Source of the DNA: Rhodococcus sp. 105337
Lineage (GTDB): Bacteria > Actinomycetota > Actinomycetes > Mycobacteriales > Mycobacteriaceae
Direction of reading: 5' to 3'
DNA length: 64,000 bases
Assembly (NCBI RefSeq): GCF_012844225.1
Contig: NZ_JABAGQ010000011.1
Coordinates: forward strand, 1 to 64,000
In this document: piece after piece, positions 55,664 to 64,000 of the stretch
How the letters are laid out: each line of letters starts with the position of its first letter
Numbering within the stretch: position 1 is the stretch's first letter
The notes under the pieces: generated by a model
What the model saw: only the letters and a program-made list of their open reading frames with translations
Databases searched by the model: none
What the model was told of the DNA's origin: nothing
Program-made: the position numbers and the translations under genes

Positions 55664-58387
55664 TCAGTGGGCGGCGGCGTCCCAGCTGCGGCCGTAGCCG
55701 ACCGAGACATCGAGCGGCACCGACAAGTCGATCACGGAGTCCATCTTCTCCCGCACGATCGCCTCGACCTGCTCGCGTTCCTCGTCGACGACCTCGAGAA
55801 CGAGTTCGTCGTGCACCTGGAGCAGCATCCGGGACCGCAGGTCCGCGGCCCGCAGCGCGCGCTGCACATCGATCATGGCCACCTTGATGATGTCGGCAGC
55901 CGTGCCCTGAATCGGGGCATTCAGCGCCGCGCGCTCGGCCACCTCCCGGCGTTGACGATTGTCGCTGTTGAGGTCCGGCAGGTAGCGGCGTCGCCCGTAC
56001 AGCGTCGAGGTGTAACCGACCTTGCGGGCCTCCTCGACCACATTGTGGAGGTAGTCGCGCACCCCACCGAACCGGGTGAAGTACGCCTCCATCTGCGCAC
56101 GCGCCTCGTCCGCGGAGATCTTGAGCTGTTGCGCGAGACCATAGGCGCTCAGCCCGTAGGCCAAACCGTAGGACATGGCCTTGACCCGGCGTCGCAATTC
56201 CGGAGTGACCTCCTCGAGCGGCACCCCGAACGCCCGCGACGCGACGAACGTGTGGAGATCTTCCCCGGTGCGGAAGGCTTCGATCAGTCCTTCGTCGCCC
56301 GAGAGGTGCGCCATGATGCGCATTTCGATCTGGCTGTAGTCGGCGGTGAGGAGCATGTCGAAGCCGTTGCCGACGACGAAACCCTCGCGGATCTGCCGTC
56401 CCGCATCGGTTCGTACGGGGATGTTCTGCAGGTTCGGCTCGGTCGACGACAGCCGGCCGGTTGCCGCGACCGTCTGGTTGAACGTGGTGTGGATCCTGCC
56501 GTCGTCGGCCACCGATTTGATGAGCCCGTCGACCGTCGTCTTCATCTTGGTCGACTCACGGTGTGCGAGAAGATGTTCGAGGAACGGGTGGCCGGTCTTG
56601 TCGAACAGGCCCTGCAGTGCGTCCGCGTCGGTGGTGTACCCGGTCTTGGTCTTCTTCGTCTTCGGCATGTCCAGTTCGTCGAACAGCACGACCTGCAACT
56701 GCTTCGGCGAGCCGAGATTGATCTGCTTTCCGATGACCTCGTATGCGGCATTCGCGGCGGCGGCGACGTCGGCGGCGAAACCGGACTGAAGGTCGTGCAG
56801 GTGGTCCGCATCCACGGCGATGCCGGTGGCCTCGATGTCTGCCAGCACTTCGAGCAGCGGCAGTTCCATCTCGGACAGCAACGCCACCGACTCGATGTCG
56901 GCCAGTTCGGCGTCGAGCGCCGTGGCCAGGTCGACCACCGCGCGGGCAGCGAGGATCTGAGTCTGTGCGGCCTCCTCGTCGACGGCGTCTGCATCGTCGA
57001 GCAGGGACAACTGACCGTCGCCGTTGCTTTCCGCCCGCAGTTCCCGCTTGAGGTAACGCAACGACAGGTCGTCGAGCTTGAAGCTGCGCTGTCCCGGCCG
57101 GACGAGGTACGCGGCGAGCGCGGTGTCGCTGGTGAGGCCCGCGAGTGTCCAGCCTCTGCCACGCAAGGCGTGGATCGCCGATTTCGCTTCGTGCAAAGCC
57201 TTTTCGACGGCCGGGTCGGCGAGCCACGCGGCGAGCGCGGCGTCGTCCTCGGGAGTGAGAGCGATCGTCGTGACGTAGGCGCCTTCACCGTCGGCTGCCG
57301 CGATCGCCACAGCAGTGGCCTCGCCGCCGTACGGCGTTCCGGATCCGACCACCGACAATCCGTGGCGGTGGCCCGCCACAGCGTGCGTGGCGAGCCAGTC
57401 GCCGAGCGCACCGGGCTCGACGATCCCGCCGCGCACCTCGAAACCCTCTTCGGCTTCGGGCGCGGACGAGGCGAGCGTCTCGAAGAGGCGATCTCGCAGC
57501 ACCCGGAACTCGAGGTCGTCGAACAAGCGGTGGATGCGGTCGCGATCCCAGGGCGCGAGCGCGAGCTGATCCGGAGAGTAGGGCAGCGCCACGTCGCGCA
57601 CCATCTCGGTGAGCTGCCGGTTGAGCAGGACGTTGGACAGGTTCTCGCGGAGCGCGTCGCCCGTCTTGCCACGCACCTCGTCGACCCTGTCGACGAGACC
57701 GCTGAGGCTGCCGTACTCCCTGATCCACTTCGCGGCGGTCTTCTCCCCCACGCCCGGAATACCCGGCAGATTGTCGCTCGGATCACCGCGCAACGCCGCG
57801 AAGTCGGGATACTGCGCCGGTGTCAGGCCGTACTTCTCCTCGACCGCCTCGGGGGTGAAGCGAGTCAGGTCGGAGACCCCGCGACGTGGATACAGCACGG
57901 TGATGTCGTCGTTGACGAGTTGGAGCGCGTCGCGGTCGCCGGTCACCACCAGCACCTTGTAGCCCAGGGCGTTGGCCTGCGTCGCGAGTGTGGCGATGAG
58001 GTCGTCGGCTTCGTACCCCTCGATCGCCATCACGGGAATGCCCATCGCGCCGAGCACATCTTTCGTGAGTTCGATCTGACCCTTGAACTCGTCGGGTGCG
58101 GCGCTGCGCTGGGCCTTGTAGGCGGCGAACAGCTCTGCCCGGAAGGTCTTGCGGCTGACGTCGAAGGCCGCCGCCACGTGCGTGGGCTGCTCGTCGCGCA
58201 GCAGGTTGATGAGCATGGAGGTGAACCCGTACACCGCGTTGGTGGTCTGCCCGCTGTGGGTCTTGAAGTTCTCTGCCGGCAGCGCATAGAAGGCACGGAA
58301 AGCCAGAGAGTGTCCGTCGAGAAGAAGAAGGGTCGGGCGGGCGTCGGCGTCCGCAGTGGGCGTAGTCGAGGAGGATGCACGGGTCAC
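55664..58387 (-). CDS. polA: DNA polymerase I
   Basis: Repair and Okazaki-fragment polymerase, 907 residues. Domains: 5'-3' exonuclease (about 15-310, LLLDGHSLAFRAFYALP; EGYEADDLIATLA), an inactive-looking 3'-5' domain (about 325-520), and the Klenow polymerase core with ADYSQIEMRIMAHLSGD, RRRVKAMSYGLAYGLSAYG and QVHDELVLEV. The exonuclease acidic residues of proofreading appear absent, as in mycobacteria. Start is GTG 58387. Divergent from the liv operon. Confidence 0.97.
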   Translation of the reverse strand: MTRASSSTTPTADADARPTLLLLDGHSLAFRAFYALPAENFKTHSGQTTNAVYGFTSMLINLLRDEQPTHVAAAFDVSRKTFRAELFAAYKAQRSAAPDEFKGQIELTKDVLGAMGIPVMAIEGYEADDLIATLATQANALGYKVLVVTGDRDALQLVNDDITVLYPRRGVSDLTRFTPEAVEEKYGLTPAQYPDFAALRGDPSDNLPGIPGVGEKTAAKWIREYGSLSGLVDRVDEVRGKTGDALRENLSNVLLNRQLTEMVRDVALPYSPDQLALAPWDRDRIHRLFDDLEFRVLRDRLFETLASSAPEAEEGFEVRGGIVEPGALGDWLATHAVAGHRHGLSVVGSGTPYGGEATAVAIAAADGEGAYVTTIALTPEDDAALAAWLADPAVEKALHEAKSAIHALRGRGWTLAGLTSDTALAAYLVRPGQRSFKLDDLSLRYLKRELRAESNGDGQLSLLDDADAVDEEAAQTQILAARAVVDLATALDAELADIESVALLSEMELPLLEVLADIEATGIAVDADHLHDLQSGFAADVAAAANAAYEVIGKQINLGSPKQLQVVLFDELDMPKTKKTKTGYTTDADALQGLFDKTGHPFLEHLLAHRESTKMKTTVDGLIKSVADDGRIHTTFNQTVAATGRLSSTEPNLQNIPVRTDAGRQIREGFVVGNGFDMLLTADYSQIEMRIMAHLSGDEGLIEAFRTGEDLHTFVASRAFGVPLEEVTPELRRRVKAMSYGLAYGLSAYGLAQQLKISADEARAQMEAYFTRFGGVRDYLHNVVEEARKVGYTSTLYGRRRYLPDLNSDNRQRREVAERAALNAPIQGTAADIIKVAMIDVQRALRAADLRSRMLLQVHDELVLEVVDEEREQVEAIVREKMDSVIDLSVPLDVSVGYGRSWDAAAH

Positions 58388-58479
58388 GCGCTCAGTCTAG
58401 GGACCGGTCCCGACACCCGTCGAAGCCGCAAGTGCGGTGACACGGGGTCGCCGGCTCCGAAACACAGGTGTTTTCGTGA

Positions 58480-58506
58480 GATACGGGAACGAAACACGTG
58501 GGAAAC
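58480..58506 (+). promoter_or_regulatory. putative GlnR box upstream of the liv operon
   Basis: GATAC (58480-58484), 6 bases, GAAAC (58491-58495), 6 bases, GAAAC (58502-58506). This is close to the actinobacterial GlnR pattern GTNAC-N6-GAAAC repeated every 11 bp. A further GAAAC (58459-58463) lies upstream and is part of a CGAAACAC/GTGTTTTCG palindrome. Site lies 105 bases before the livH start. Nitrogen control is inferred. Confidence 0.45.
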
Positions 58507-58610
58507 CGGGGATGTCGGTGCATTTCCGTTACAGACGCTAAAGTGCCCACTCACGACACCGCCCCAGGCGTCGCGCTCGACAACATTGCACCTGATTCGG
58601 GAGGACCTGC

Positions 58611-59972
58611 GTGGCCCCTACGGTGAGACTCCGGAGACGTCGATGGGCGTCCGGATTCCAAATCGTGCTATTGCTCCTGGCGGCGGTTTTCGGCTTAGCG
58701 ATAGGAGCCGGCACCGCCGCCGCCCAAGACCCTCCGGAGCCCTCGCCGACAGGCACCACAGCACCTCCCGCCGACGCACCACCGGTTGCGGACGATGCCG
58801 TCACGGTTCGCGGCACGCTCAACAATGCGGGAGAACGACTGGACGGCGTGACGGTCCGTGCGTCGGACGCGGCCGGCGAGGTCGTCGGCGAAACGGAGTC
58901 CGCGGACGGTGGCCGGTGGGAACTCGCGGTGCCGCCGGGGACATACGTCTTCGAGGTCATCGGTGAGAGCCTCCCCGACGACGTGACCGTGCAGTCGACC
59001 GTGACCCGCGATGTCGCCGCCGGCCAGCCCAACACCGTGATCTTCTCGTTCGGTGAGGCAAGGTCCGGATCGAATGTGGCGTTCGCGGAGACACTGATCC
59101 GCACGATTGTCGACGGCTTACGGTTCGGCCTGATCATCGCCATCGCAGGCGTCGGTCTGAGCCTGATCTTCGGGACGACCGGCCTGACGAACTTCGCGCA
59201 CGGCGAGTTGGTGACGTTGGGCGCGGTCGCGGCCTGGGTCTTCAACGTCAGCTTCGGCATCCACCTGATACCGGCGACGATCCTCGCGATCATCGTCGGC
59301 GTCATCATCGGCTGGCTCAACAACGCGCTGGTCTGGGCTCCCCTACGGCGGCGGCGCACCGGCCTGATCGCACAGCTCGTGGTGTCGATCGGTCTCGCCA
59401 TCGCGTTGCGATACCTGATCCTCATCTTCTTCTCCGACCGCGCTCAGCCCTACAGCGACTACCAAGCACAGCGTCAGCTCCAGTGGGGTCCGCTCGCGAT
59501 CACCCCGGTCAATCTCGCGTGCATCGTGATCAGCCTGGTGGTGCTCGTCGGGGTGGCCTTGCTGCTCCAGCGCACCCGGATCGGCAAAGCGATGCGCGCG
59601 GTCGCCGACAATCGCGATCTCGCCGCGTCGTCGGGCATCGACGTCGAGAAGGTGATCCGCTTCGTGTGGGGCCTCGGCGGCGGACTCGCCGCGCTCGGCG
59701 GTGTGTTGTTCGGTCTCTCCGAACTCGGAGGACGCGTCCAGTGGGAGATGGGCTTCAAGCTGCTCCTGCTGATGTTCGCCGGAATCATCCTCGGCGGACT
59801 CGGAACGGCGTACGGCGCGCTACTCGGCTGCGTCGTGGTCGGGCTGCTCGTGCAGTTGTCCACACTGGTGATCAATCCCGACCTGAAGTACATCGGCGGC
59901 CTGCTGGTACTCATCGTGATTCTGGTCATCCGCCCTCAGGGCATCCTCGGCAGCAGAACAAGGATCGGGTGA
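58611..59972 (+). CDS. LivH-type permease with N-terminal secreted carboxypeptidase-regulatory-like domain
   Basis: A 453-residue permease of branched-chain amino acid/amide ABC transporters. Residues about 15-40 (FQIVLLLLAAVFGLAIGAG) are a signal or first membrane helix; 41-62 are Pro/Thr-rich; about 63-150 are a beta-sandwich like carboxypeptidase regulatory domains (VTVRGTLNNAGERLDGVTVRA; PPGTYVFEVIG). The permease proper starts near 155 (LIRTIVDGLRFGLIIAIAGVG; GTTGLTNFAHGELV) and has the EAA-like loop. Usual LivH is about 290 residues, so the front domain is an addition. GTG 58611 has GGGAGGA five bases upstream. Confidence 0.9.
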   Translation: MAPTVRLRRRRWASGFQIVLLLLAAVFGLAIGAGTAAAQDPPEPSPTGTTAPPADAPPVADDAVTVRGTLNNAGERLDGVTVRASDAAGEVVGETESADGGRWELAVPPGTYVFEVIGESLPDDVTVQSTVTRDVAAGQPNTVIFSFGEARSGSNVAFAETLIRTIVDGLRFGLIIAIAGVGLSLIFGTTGLTNFAHGELVTLGAVAAWVFNVSFGIHLIPATILAIIVGVIIGWLNNALVWAPLRRRRTGLIAQLVVSIGLAIALRYLILIFFSDRAQPYSDYQAQRQLQWGPLAITPVNLACIVISLVVLVGVALLLQRTRIGKAMRAVADNRDLAASSGIDVEKVIRFVWGLGGGLAALGGVLFGLSELGGRVQWEMGFKLLLLMFAGIILGGLGTAYGALLGCVVVGLLVQLSTLVINPDLKYIGGLLVLIVILVIRPQGILGSRTRIG

Positions 59973-59975
59973 CAC

Positions 59976-60965
59976 ATGGACCTCCTCGCTGTTCTCCAAG
60001 TGTCCTTCGCGCAGATGATCGGCCCGTCGGCCATCTTCTATGCGCTTCTCGCAATCGGCCTCAACCTCCACTTCGGTTACGCGGGCCTGCTCAACTTCGG
60101 CCAGATCGGCTTCGCGCTGCTCGGCGGGTACGGAGTGGGCATCATGACGGTCACCTACGGCCAGCCGCTGTGGATGGGTGTACTCGTCGGGCTCGCACTC
60201 CCTGCGCTGCTCGCCCTCCTGCTCGGTATCCCGACGCTCCGTCTCCGAGCCGACTATCTGGCGATCGCAACGATTGCCGCAGCCGAGATCCTGCGGTTGG
60301 TGTTCCGGTCCACCGCCTCCGACTCCGTCACCGGGTCGACCCGCGGCCTGTGGGGATTCGCAGGTCCGTTCACGGCGTGGAGCCCCTTCGATTCCGGTAA
60401 GCAGTACAACCTGCTCGGGATGCGCTTCTACGGCGACGACCTGTGGGCGATGGTGGTCGGCTGGACGCTCGTGCTCGTCCTGTGCGGCGTCGTCTACCTG
60501 CTGTCCCACAGCCCGTGGGGACGCGTCCTCAAAGCGGTCCGAGAGGACGAGGACGCCGCCCGCGCCCTCGGCAAGAACGTGTTCGTCTACAAGATGCAGG
60601 CTCTCGTATTGGGCGGCATGATCGGCGGCCTCGGCGGCATCTTCAACGCGCTGCAGACCAAGTCCATCAACCCGGACTTCTATTCCACTGCGCAGACGTT
60701 CTTCGCGTTCGGCGCGTTGATCCTCGGCGGCGCGGCCACCGTGTTCGGCCCGGTCCTCGGGGCGATGCTGTTCTGGTTCATCCTCACGCTCCCGGACGCA
60801 TTCCTGCGCCAGGCGATCTCCGGACCCGATCCGCTGATCTCCCTCACCGAACAGCAGGTCGGGGCGATGCGATTCGTCCTCCTCGGCATCCTCATCGCGG
60901 TGATGATGGTGTTCCGTCCACAAGGAATCCTGGGCAGCAAGCGGGAGGTACAACTCGATGCCTGA
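59976..60965 (+). CDS. LivM-type permease
   Basis: Second membrane subunit, 329 residues. Hydrophobic segments alternate with LLNFGQIGFALLGGYG and RGLWGFAGPF, and the cytoplasmic loop ALGKNVFVYKMQALVLGGMIGGLGG contacts the ATPases. It ends with FRPQGILGSKRE, the LivM/LivH C-terminal pattern. It starts 3 bases after the livH stop and overlaps livG by 8 bases. Confidence 0.93.
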   Translation: MDLLAVLQVSFAQMIGPSAIFYALLAIGLNLHFGYAGLLNFGQIGFALLGGYGVGIMTVTYGQPLWMGVLVGLALPALLALLLGIPTLRLRADYLAIATIAAAEILRLVFRSTASDSVTGSTRGLWGFAGPFTAWSPFDSGKQYNLLGMRFYGDDLWAMVVGWTLVLVLCGVVYLLSHSPWGRVLKAVREDEDAARALGKNVFVYKMQALVLGGMIGGLGGIFNALQTKSINPDFYSTAQTFFAFGALILGGAATVFGPVLGAMLFWFILTLPDAFLRQAISGPDPLISLTEQQVGAMRFVLLGILIAVMMVFRPQGILGSKREVQLDA

Positions 60966-61974
60966 CACCACCATCCGCACGCCTCTGTCGCGCGAACAAC
61001 GAGTCGCCGTGTTCGCGGATGTCCCCCACGATCCGGGAAGCCCGAAGGTTGATCCGATCCTCGTCGTCGACGACGTTTCCCGGACCTTCGGTGGGCTCAA
61101 AGCCGTGGACGTCGCTCACCTCGAGATCCAGCGCGGCTGCATCACCGGCCTGATCGGGCCGAACGGAGCAGGCAAGACGACCCTGTTCAATCTGCTCACC
61201 GGTTTCGACCACGCGGATACCGGAACGTGGAGCATGGACGGCCACTCACTCGGCCGCATGGCTCCGCACCGTGTCGCGCGGCACGGCATCGTGCGCACGT
61301 TCCAGCTCACCAAGGCGCTGTCGAAGATGACGGTGCTCGACAACGTCCGTCTGGGAGCACGTCACCAGACGGGTGAGCGGATGGCCGGCGCGCTGCTCCC
61401 CTGGACGTGGCACGCGCAGGAGCGCGCCATCACCGAACGCGCCCACGCACTGCTCGCCCGGTTCAACCTCGAGCAGAAGGCCGACGATCTCGCCGGGTCA
61501 TTGTCCGGCGGACAGCGCAAACTGCTCGAGATGGCACGCGCACTGATGACCGATCCCACGATCGTGATGCTCGACGAGCCGATGGCCGGCGTGAATCCTG
61601 CACTGACGCAAAGCCTTCTCGGGCACATCAAATCGCTGTGCGACGACGGTATGACCGTGGTGTTCGTCGAGCACGACATGGATGTCATCCGCGACATCTC
61701 CGATTGGGTGGTGGTGATGGCCCAGGGATCGGTGATCGCCGAAGCACCGCCGGACGAACTCGCGAACAACAATGCGGTCGTCGACGCCTACCTCGGCAGC
61801 CACCACGACCAGGCACTCGAGTTCGACGACGAGGGCAATCCCGTCGGCGCGACCGCGGAGTTGGCGGAGGTGCTCGCCGAGGCGGAGGCCCAGGTTCTCG
61901 AGTCCGGAGCCGACCTGTCCGACCCCGACGCGGTACGCCCCACCGATCTACCAGGATCCCAGGAGAAGTCATGA
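60958..61974 (+). CDS. LivG-type ATP-binding protein with acidic C-terminal extension
   Basis: ATPase, 338 residues. After a 35-residue N-terminal lead come Walker A GPNGAGKTT near residue 69, RTFQLTKALSKMTVLDNV, signature LSGGQRKLLEMARALMTDP, Walker B IVMLDEPMAGVNP and the switch His in FVEHDMDV. Usual LivG is about 255 residues; residues about 285-338 are an added acidic tail (FDDEGNPVGATAELAEVLAE). The role of the tail is unknown. Stop overlaps the livF start as ATGA. Confidence 0.92.
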   Translation: MPDTTIRTPLSREQRVAVFADVPHDPGSPKVDPILVVDDVSRTFGGLKAVDVAHLEIQRGCITGLIGPNGAGKTTLFNLLTGFDHADTGTWSMDGHSLGRMAPHRVARHGIVRTFQLTKALSKMTVLDNVRLGARHQTGERMAGALLPWTWHAQERAITERAHALLARFNLEQKADDLAGSLSGGQRKLLEMARALMTDPTIVMLDEPMAGVNPALTQSLLGHIKSLCDDGMTVVFVEHDMDVIRDISDWVVVMAQGSVIAEAPPDELANNNAVVDAYLGSHHDQALEFDDEGNPVGATAELAEVLAEAEAQVLESGADLSDPDAVRPTDLPGSQEKS

Positions 61975-62789
61975 GCGACACCCCACCCACCGGGTCCATG
62001 ACCCCGGCCGAATCGGCCGCGACTCCCGGCGAACACGCGCGGTTGGCCGAGGGTGCGCTCGTGCGCGCGGACGACGTCGTCGCCGGCTACTTCCCCGGCG
62101 TCGACATCCTGCGTGGCTGCAACTTCTTTCTCCGCGAGGGTGAGATCGTCGGGATCATCGGCCCGAACGGTGCCGGTAAATCCACTCTGCTCAAAGCGCT
62201 CTTCGGCCTGATCCCGGTGCGGCGGGGCGAAGTCACGCTCCGGGGCGAATCGATCACCTCGGAGCCCGCGCACGTCCTCGTGCGCAAGGGCGTGGGGTAC
62301 GTCCCGCAGACGCAGAACGTCTTTCCGTCGCTGACCATCGAGGAAAATCTCGAGATGGGAATCTACCTGCGGCCCAAGCAGTTCAGTGAGCAGTTCGACC
62401 GGGTCTCGACCCTGTTCCCCCTTCTCGGGGAACGCCGCAAGGTCAAGGCAGGAGCGTTGTCCGGTGGTGAGCGGCAGATGGTGGCGATGGGCCGCGCACT
62501 GATGATGGATCCGTCGGTCCTGCTTCTCGACGAACCGTCGGCGGGCTTGTCGCCGATGTTCCAGGACGAGGTGTTCATCCGCTGCAAGAAGATCAATGCC
62601 GCGGGCGTGTCGATCATCATGGTCGAGCAGAACGCGCGGCGCTGCCTGCAGATCTGTGACCGCGGGTACGTGCTCGATCAGGGCCGTAACGCCTACACCG
62701 ACACCGGGTCCAACCTCATGCACGACCCCAAGGTCATCGAGTTGTATCTCGGGACTCTCGCGGGCAGCAAGGAGAAGAAGACTCCCTGA
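61971..62789 (+). CDS. LivF-type ATP-binding protein
   Basis: Second ATPase, 272 residues. A Pro/Ala/Ser-rich lead of about 30 residues precedes VRADDVVAGYFPGVDILRG. Walker A GPNGAGKST, Q-loop VPQTQNVFPSLTIEENL, signature LSGGERQMVAMGRALMMDP, Walker B VLLLDEPSAGLSP and switch residue region MVEQNARRCL follow. Start ATG 61971 overlaps livG. Ends before a strong bidirectional hairpin. Confidence 0.93.
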   Translation: MSDTPPTGSMTPAESAATPGEHARLAEGALVRADDVVAGYFPGVDILRGCNFFLREGEIVGIIGPNGAGKSTLLKALFGLIPVRRGEVTLRGESITSEPAHVLVRKGVGYVPQTQNVFPSLTIEENLEMGIYLRPKQFSEQFDRVSTLFPLLGERRKVKAGALSGGERQMVAMGRALMMDPSVLLLDEPSAGLSPMFQDEVFIRCKKINAAGVSIIMVEQNARRCLQICDRGYVLDQGRNAYTDTGSNLMHDPKVIELYLGTLAGSKEKKTP

Positions 62790-62802
62790 CGCGCTCGCCC
62801 GA

Positions 62803-62851
62803 ACATACGACGGGGCCGGTCATCCATCGGATGACCGGCCCCGTCGTATGT
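62803..62851. terminator. bidirectional terminator between livF and livK
   Basis: Perfect 23-bp inverted repeat, arms 62803-62825 and 62829-62851 around a 3-base loop, running ACATACGACGGGGCCGGT and on. Followed by TTCC on the plus side. It separates the convergent livF and livK. Confidence 0.9.
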
Positions 62852-62863
62852 TTCCTGCGTCTG

Positions 62864-64000
62864 TCAGCCACCCACGACGATGTAATCCTCGGTCGTCAAG
62901 GTGTTGTCGGGTCCGAAGACGAGACGGCCGTACGAACCGACTCCGGGCTCACCGGCATCCACGAACGACAGCTCGCCGGTCGCGCCGTCGTAGTCGATGT
63001 CCTGTCCCGATGCGAGGAGGTCCTTGCACTGCTGGAAGGTCGTGCACTTCTCGCCGTCCTTCGTGACCGCGTTGATGTTCGCCGCGATGTCGACGCCGGC
63101 GGTGGAGCCGGCCACCTCGGCGGCGAGCGCCGACACGACAGCTGCGTCGTAAGACTCTCCGGCGTAGTTGAAGTCGATCAGCGCGGGATCGACCTCGAGC
63201 AGGCGCTGCTGGAAGGCCTCACCGGTGTCGGTGAGAGGGGTCGTACCCGCCATGCCCGCGAGCAGGCCGTCGGCGACACTGTCGCCGAGCGCGTTGCCCA
63301 TGTTCCCGTCGACACCGAAGACCGCCATGCCGTCGGACGGGCCGATGCCGACCTCGTGCATACGCGTGATGATCTTGGCCGATTCCTCGAACCCGATGAG
63401 CGCCACGGCGTCAGGACTGAAGTTGGCGACCTGGTCGACCTCGGCGTTGAAGGACTGCGCGTTGGGGTCGTAGATGATCTTCTGGATCTGGTCTTCCGGG
63501 ATACCGGCGTCGACGAGGTTCGTCACGGTGTTCTCGGCCAGGCCCGTGCCGTACGGATCGTTCAGCGCGAGGATCGAGACGCGCTGAGCGCCGTCCTCGG
63601 CGATGAGCTGAGCAAGTGCCTGCGCCTGCAGGGAGTCCGTGGGCGCGGTACGGAAGTACATGCCGCCGTCGGCGTAACACACGAACTGATCGGACGTGTT
63701 GGCAGGAGAGAACATGACCACGCCCGCGCTGGCGATCTTGTCGATGACCTTGAGCGAGACCGACGACGACGCCGCACCGATGATCACCTGGGTACCCGCG
63801 GCGAGTTCCCGGTCGACGGTGGCGTTCGCCGTATCGGTGGTGGTGTCGCCCGAGTCGCCCGGGATCAGCTCCACGGGCTGGTTCAGGACGCCGCCGGCAG
63901 CATTGATCTCGTCCACGGCCAGGCGCACCGCCGCGACCTCGGGCGGACCGAGGAACGCGAGGCTGCCCGTCTCGGGGAGCAGGGTGCCGATCTTCAGCGG
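62864..64000 (-). CDS. Leu/Ile/Val-type ABC substrate-binding protein, 5' end off window
   Basis: Periplasmic-binding fold of type I (LivJ/LivK family). The visible 378 residues start in-frame at the right edge with PLKIGTLLPETGSLAFLGPPE, then AVRLAVDEINAAGGVLNQPVELI, SSSVSLKVIDKIASAGVVMFSPANTSD and GESYDAAVVSAL. The signal peptide and lipobox lie beyond 64000. It probably delivers ligand to the LivHMGF complex encoded convergently. Ligand class could be branched-chain amino acids, amides or urea. Confidence 0.92.
   Translation of the reverse strand, partial: PLKIGTLLPETGSLAFLGPPEVAAVRLAVDEINAAGGVLNQPVELIPGDSGDTTTDTANATVDRELAAGTQVIIGAASSSVSLKVIDKIASAGVVMFSPANTSDQFVCYADGGMYFRTAPTDSLQAQALAQLIAEDGAQRVSILALNDPYGTGLAENTVTNLVDAGIPEDQIQKIIYDPNAQSFNAEVDQVANFSPDAVALIGFEESAKIITRMHEVGIGPSDGMAVFGVDGNMGNALGDSVADGLLAGMAGTTPLTDTGEAFQQRLLEVDPALIDFNYAGESYDAAVVSALAAEVAGSTAGVDIAANINAVTKDGEKCTTFQQCKDLLASGQDIDYDGATGELSFVDAGEPGVGSYGRLVFGPDNTLTTEDYIVVGG

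Noticed and set aside
55667-58966. A 1099-residue open frame on the plus strand antisense to polA
   Set aside because: Long antisense frames arise in GC-rich coding DNA from third-position bias. polA motifs on the minus strand are complete, and the antisense product has no recognisable domain.

Overview
The window is high-GC actinobacterial chromosome, most likely Rhodococcus or a close relative in the Mycobacteriales. GTG starts are common, many genes overlap by ATGA or GTGA, and the gene order closely follows a Mycobacterium tuberculosis block as I remember it: tyrS, mpg, a Trm112-like gene, a lipase/acyl-CoA synthetase fusion, argHGRFDBJC, pheTS, tsnR, rplT-rpmI-infC, uvrA, a metallo-beta-lactamase, a universal stress protein, uvrB, coaE, rpsA and polA. 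No database search was possible. Assignments rest on motifs, lengths and recalled family features.

Layout. Positions 1-330 hold the leader and likely promoter of an rRNA operon whose 16S gene lies off the left edge. 328-5504 (minus) is tyrS, mpg, the Trm112-like gene and the fusion enzyme. 5683-14300 (minus) is a complete eight-gene arginine operon with overlapping or nearly abutting genes, read from argC, with a likely ArgR operator at its head. 14365-20801 (minus) is translation: pheS-pheT, tsnR, and infC-rpmI-rplT, where infC starts at ATC behind a strong Shine-Dalgarno and a 5' attenuator-like hairpin. 21185-30097 holds a DUF1844 gene, uvrA, a frameshifted metallo-beta-lactamase gene, an alanine-dehydrogenase-like enzyme, fabH, two small proteins and a PhoD-like phosphatase.

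30100-44800 is the most accessory part. A promoter flanked by an inverted repeat drives a 20-codon leader ORF, then a three-subunit molybdenum hydroxylase whose large subunit carries an in-frame TAG and whose FAD subunit is frameshifted, then a cytochrome P450. Next come a DoxX-like membrane protein with nine 11-residue repeats, a HelR-type RNA-polymerase ATPase, a lipoprotein, a universal stress protein, uvrB and a DUF402 protein. After these lies a decayed, head-to-head pair, an LLM flavin oxidoreductase and an MHS-family transporter, both missing their 5' ends.

44876-58387 returns to core genes (coaE-GrpB fusion, rpsA, a methyltransferase, a polar amino-acid ABC transporter, an isocitrate/isopropylmalate-type dehydrogenase, a 2'-5' RNA ligase-like protein, a GlxA-type regulator, a thioredoxin and polA). 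58480-64000 is a branched-chain/amide-type ABC transporter (livHMGF, with a convergent livK cut by the right edge). It is preceded by three GlnR-like half-sites at 11-bp spacing, and its LivH carries an unusual secreted N-terminal domain.

I saw no insertion sequence, CRISPR array, phage gene, tRNA or classical defence system. The most notable items are the non-canonical infC start and leader, the damaged molybdenum-hydroxylase operon with its coupled leader ORF, the hendecad-repeat DoxX protein, the LivH fusion with the possible GlnR box, and several small proteins that are easy to miss.
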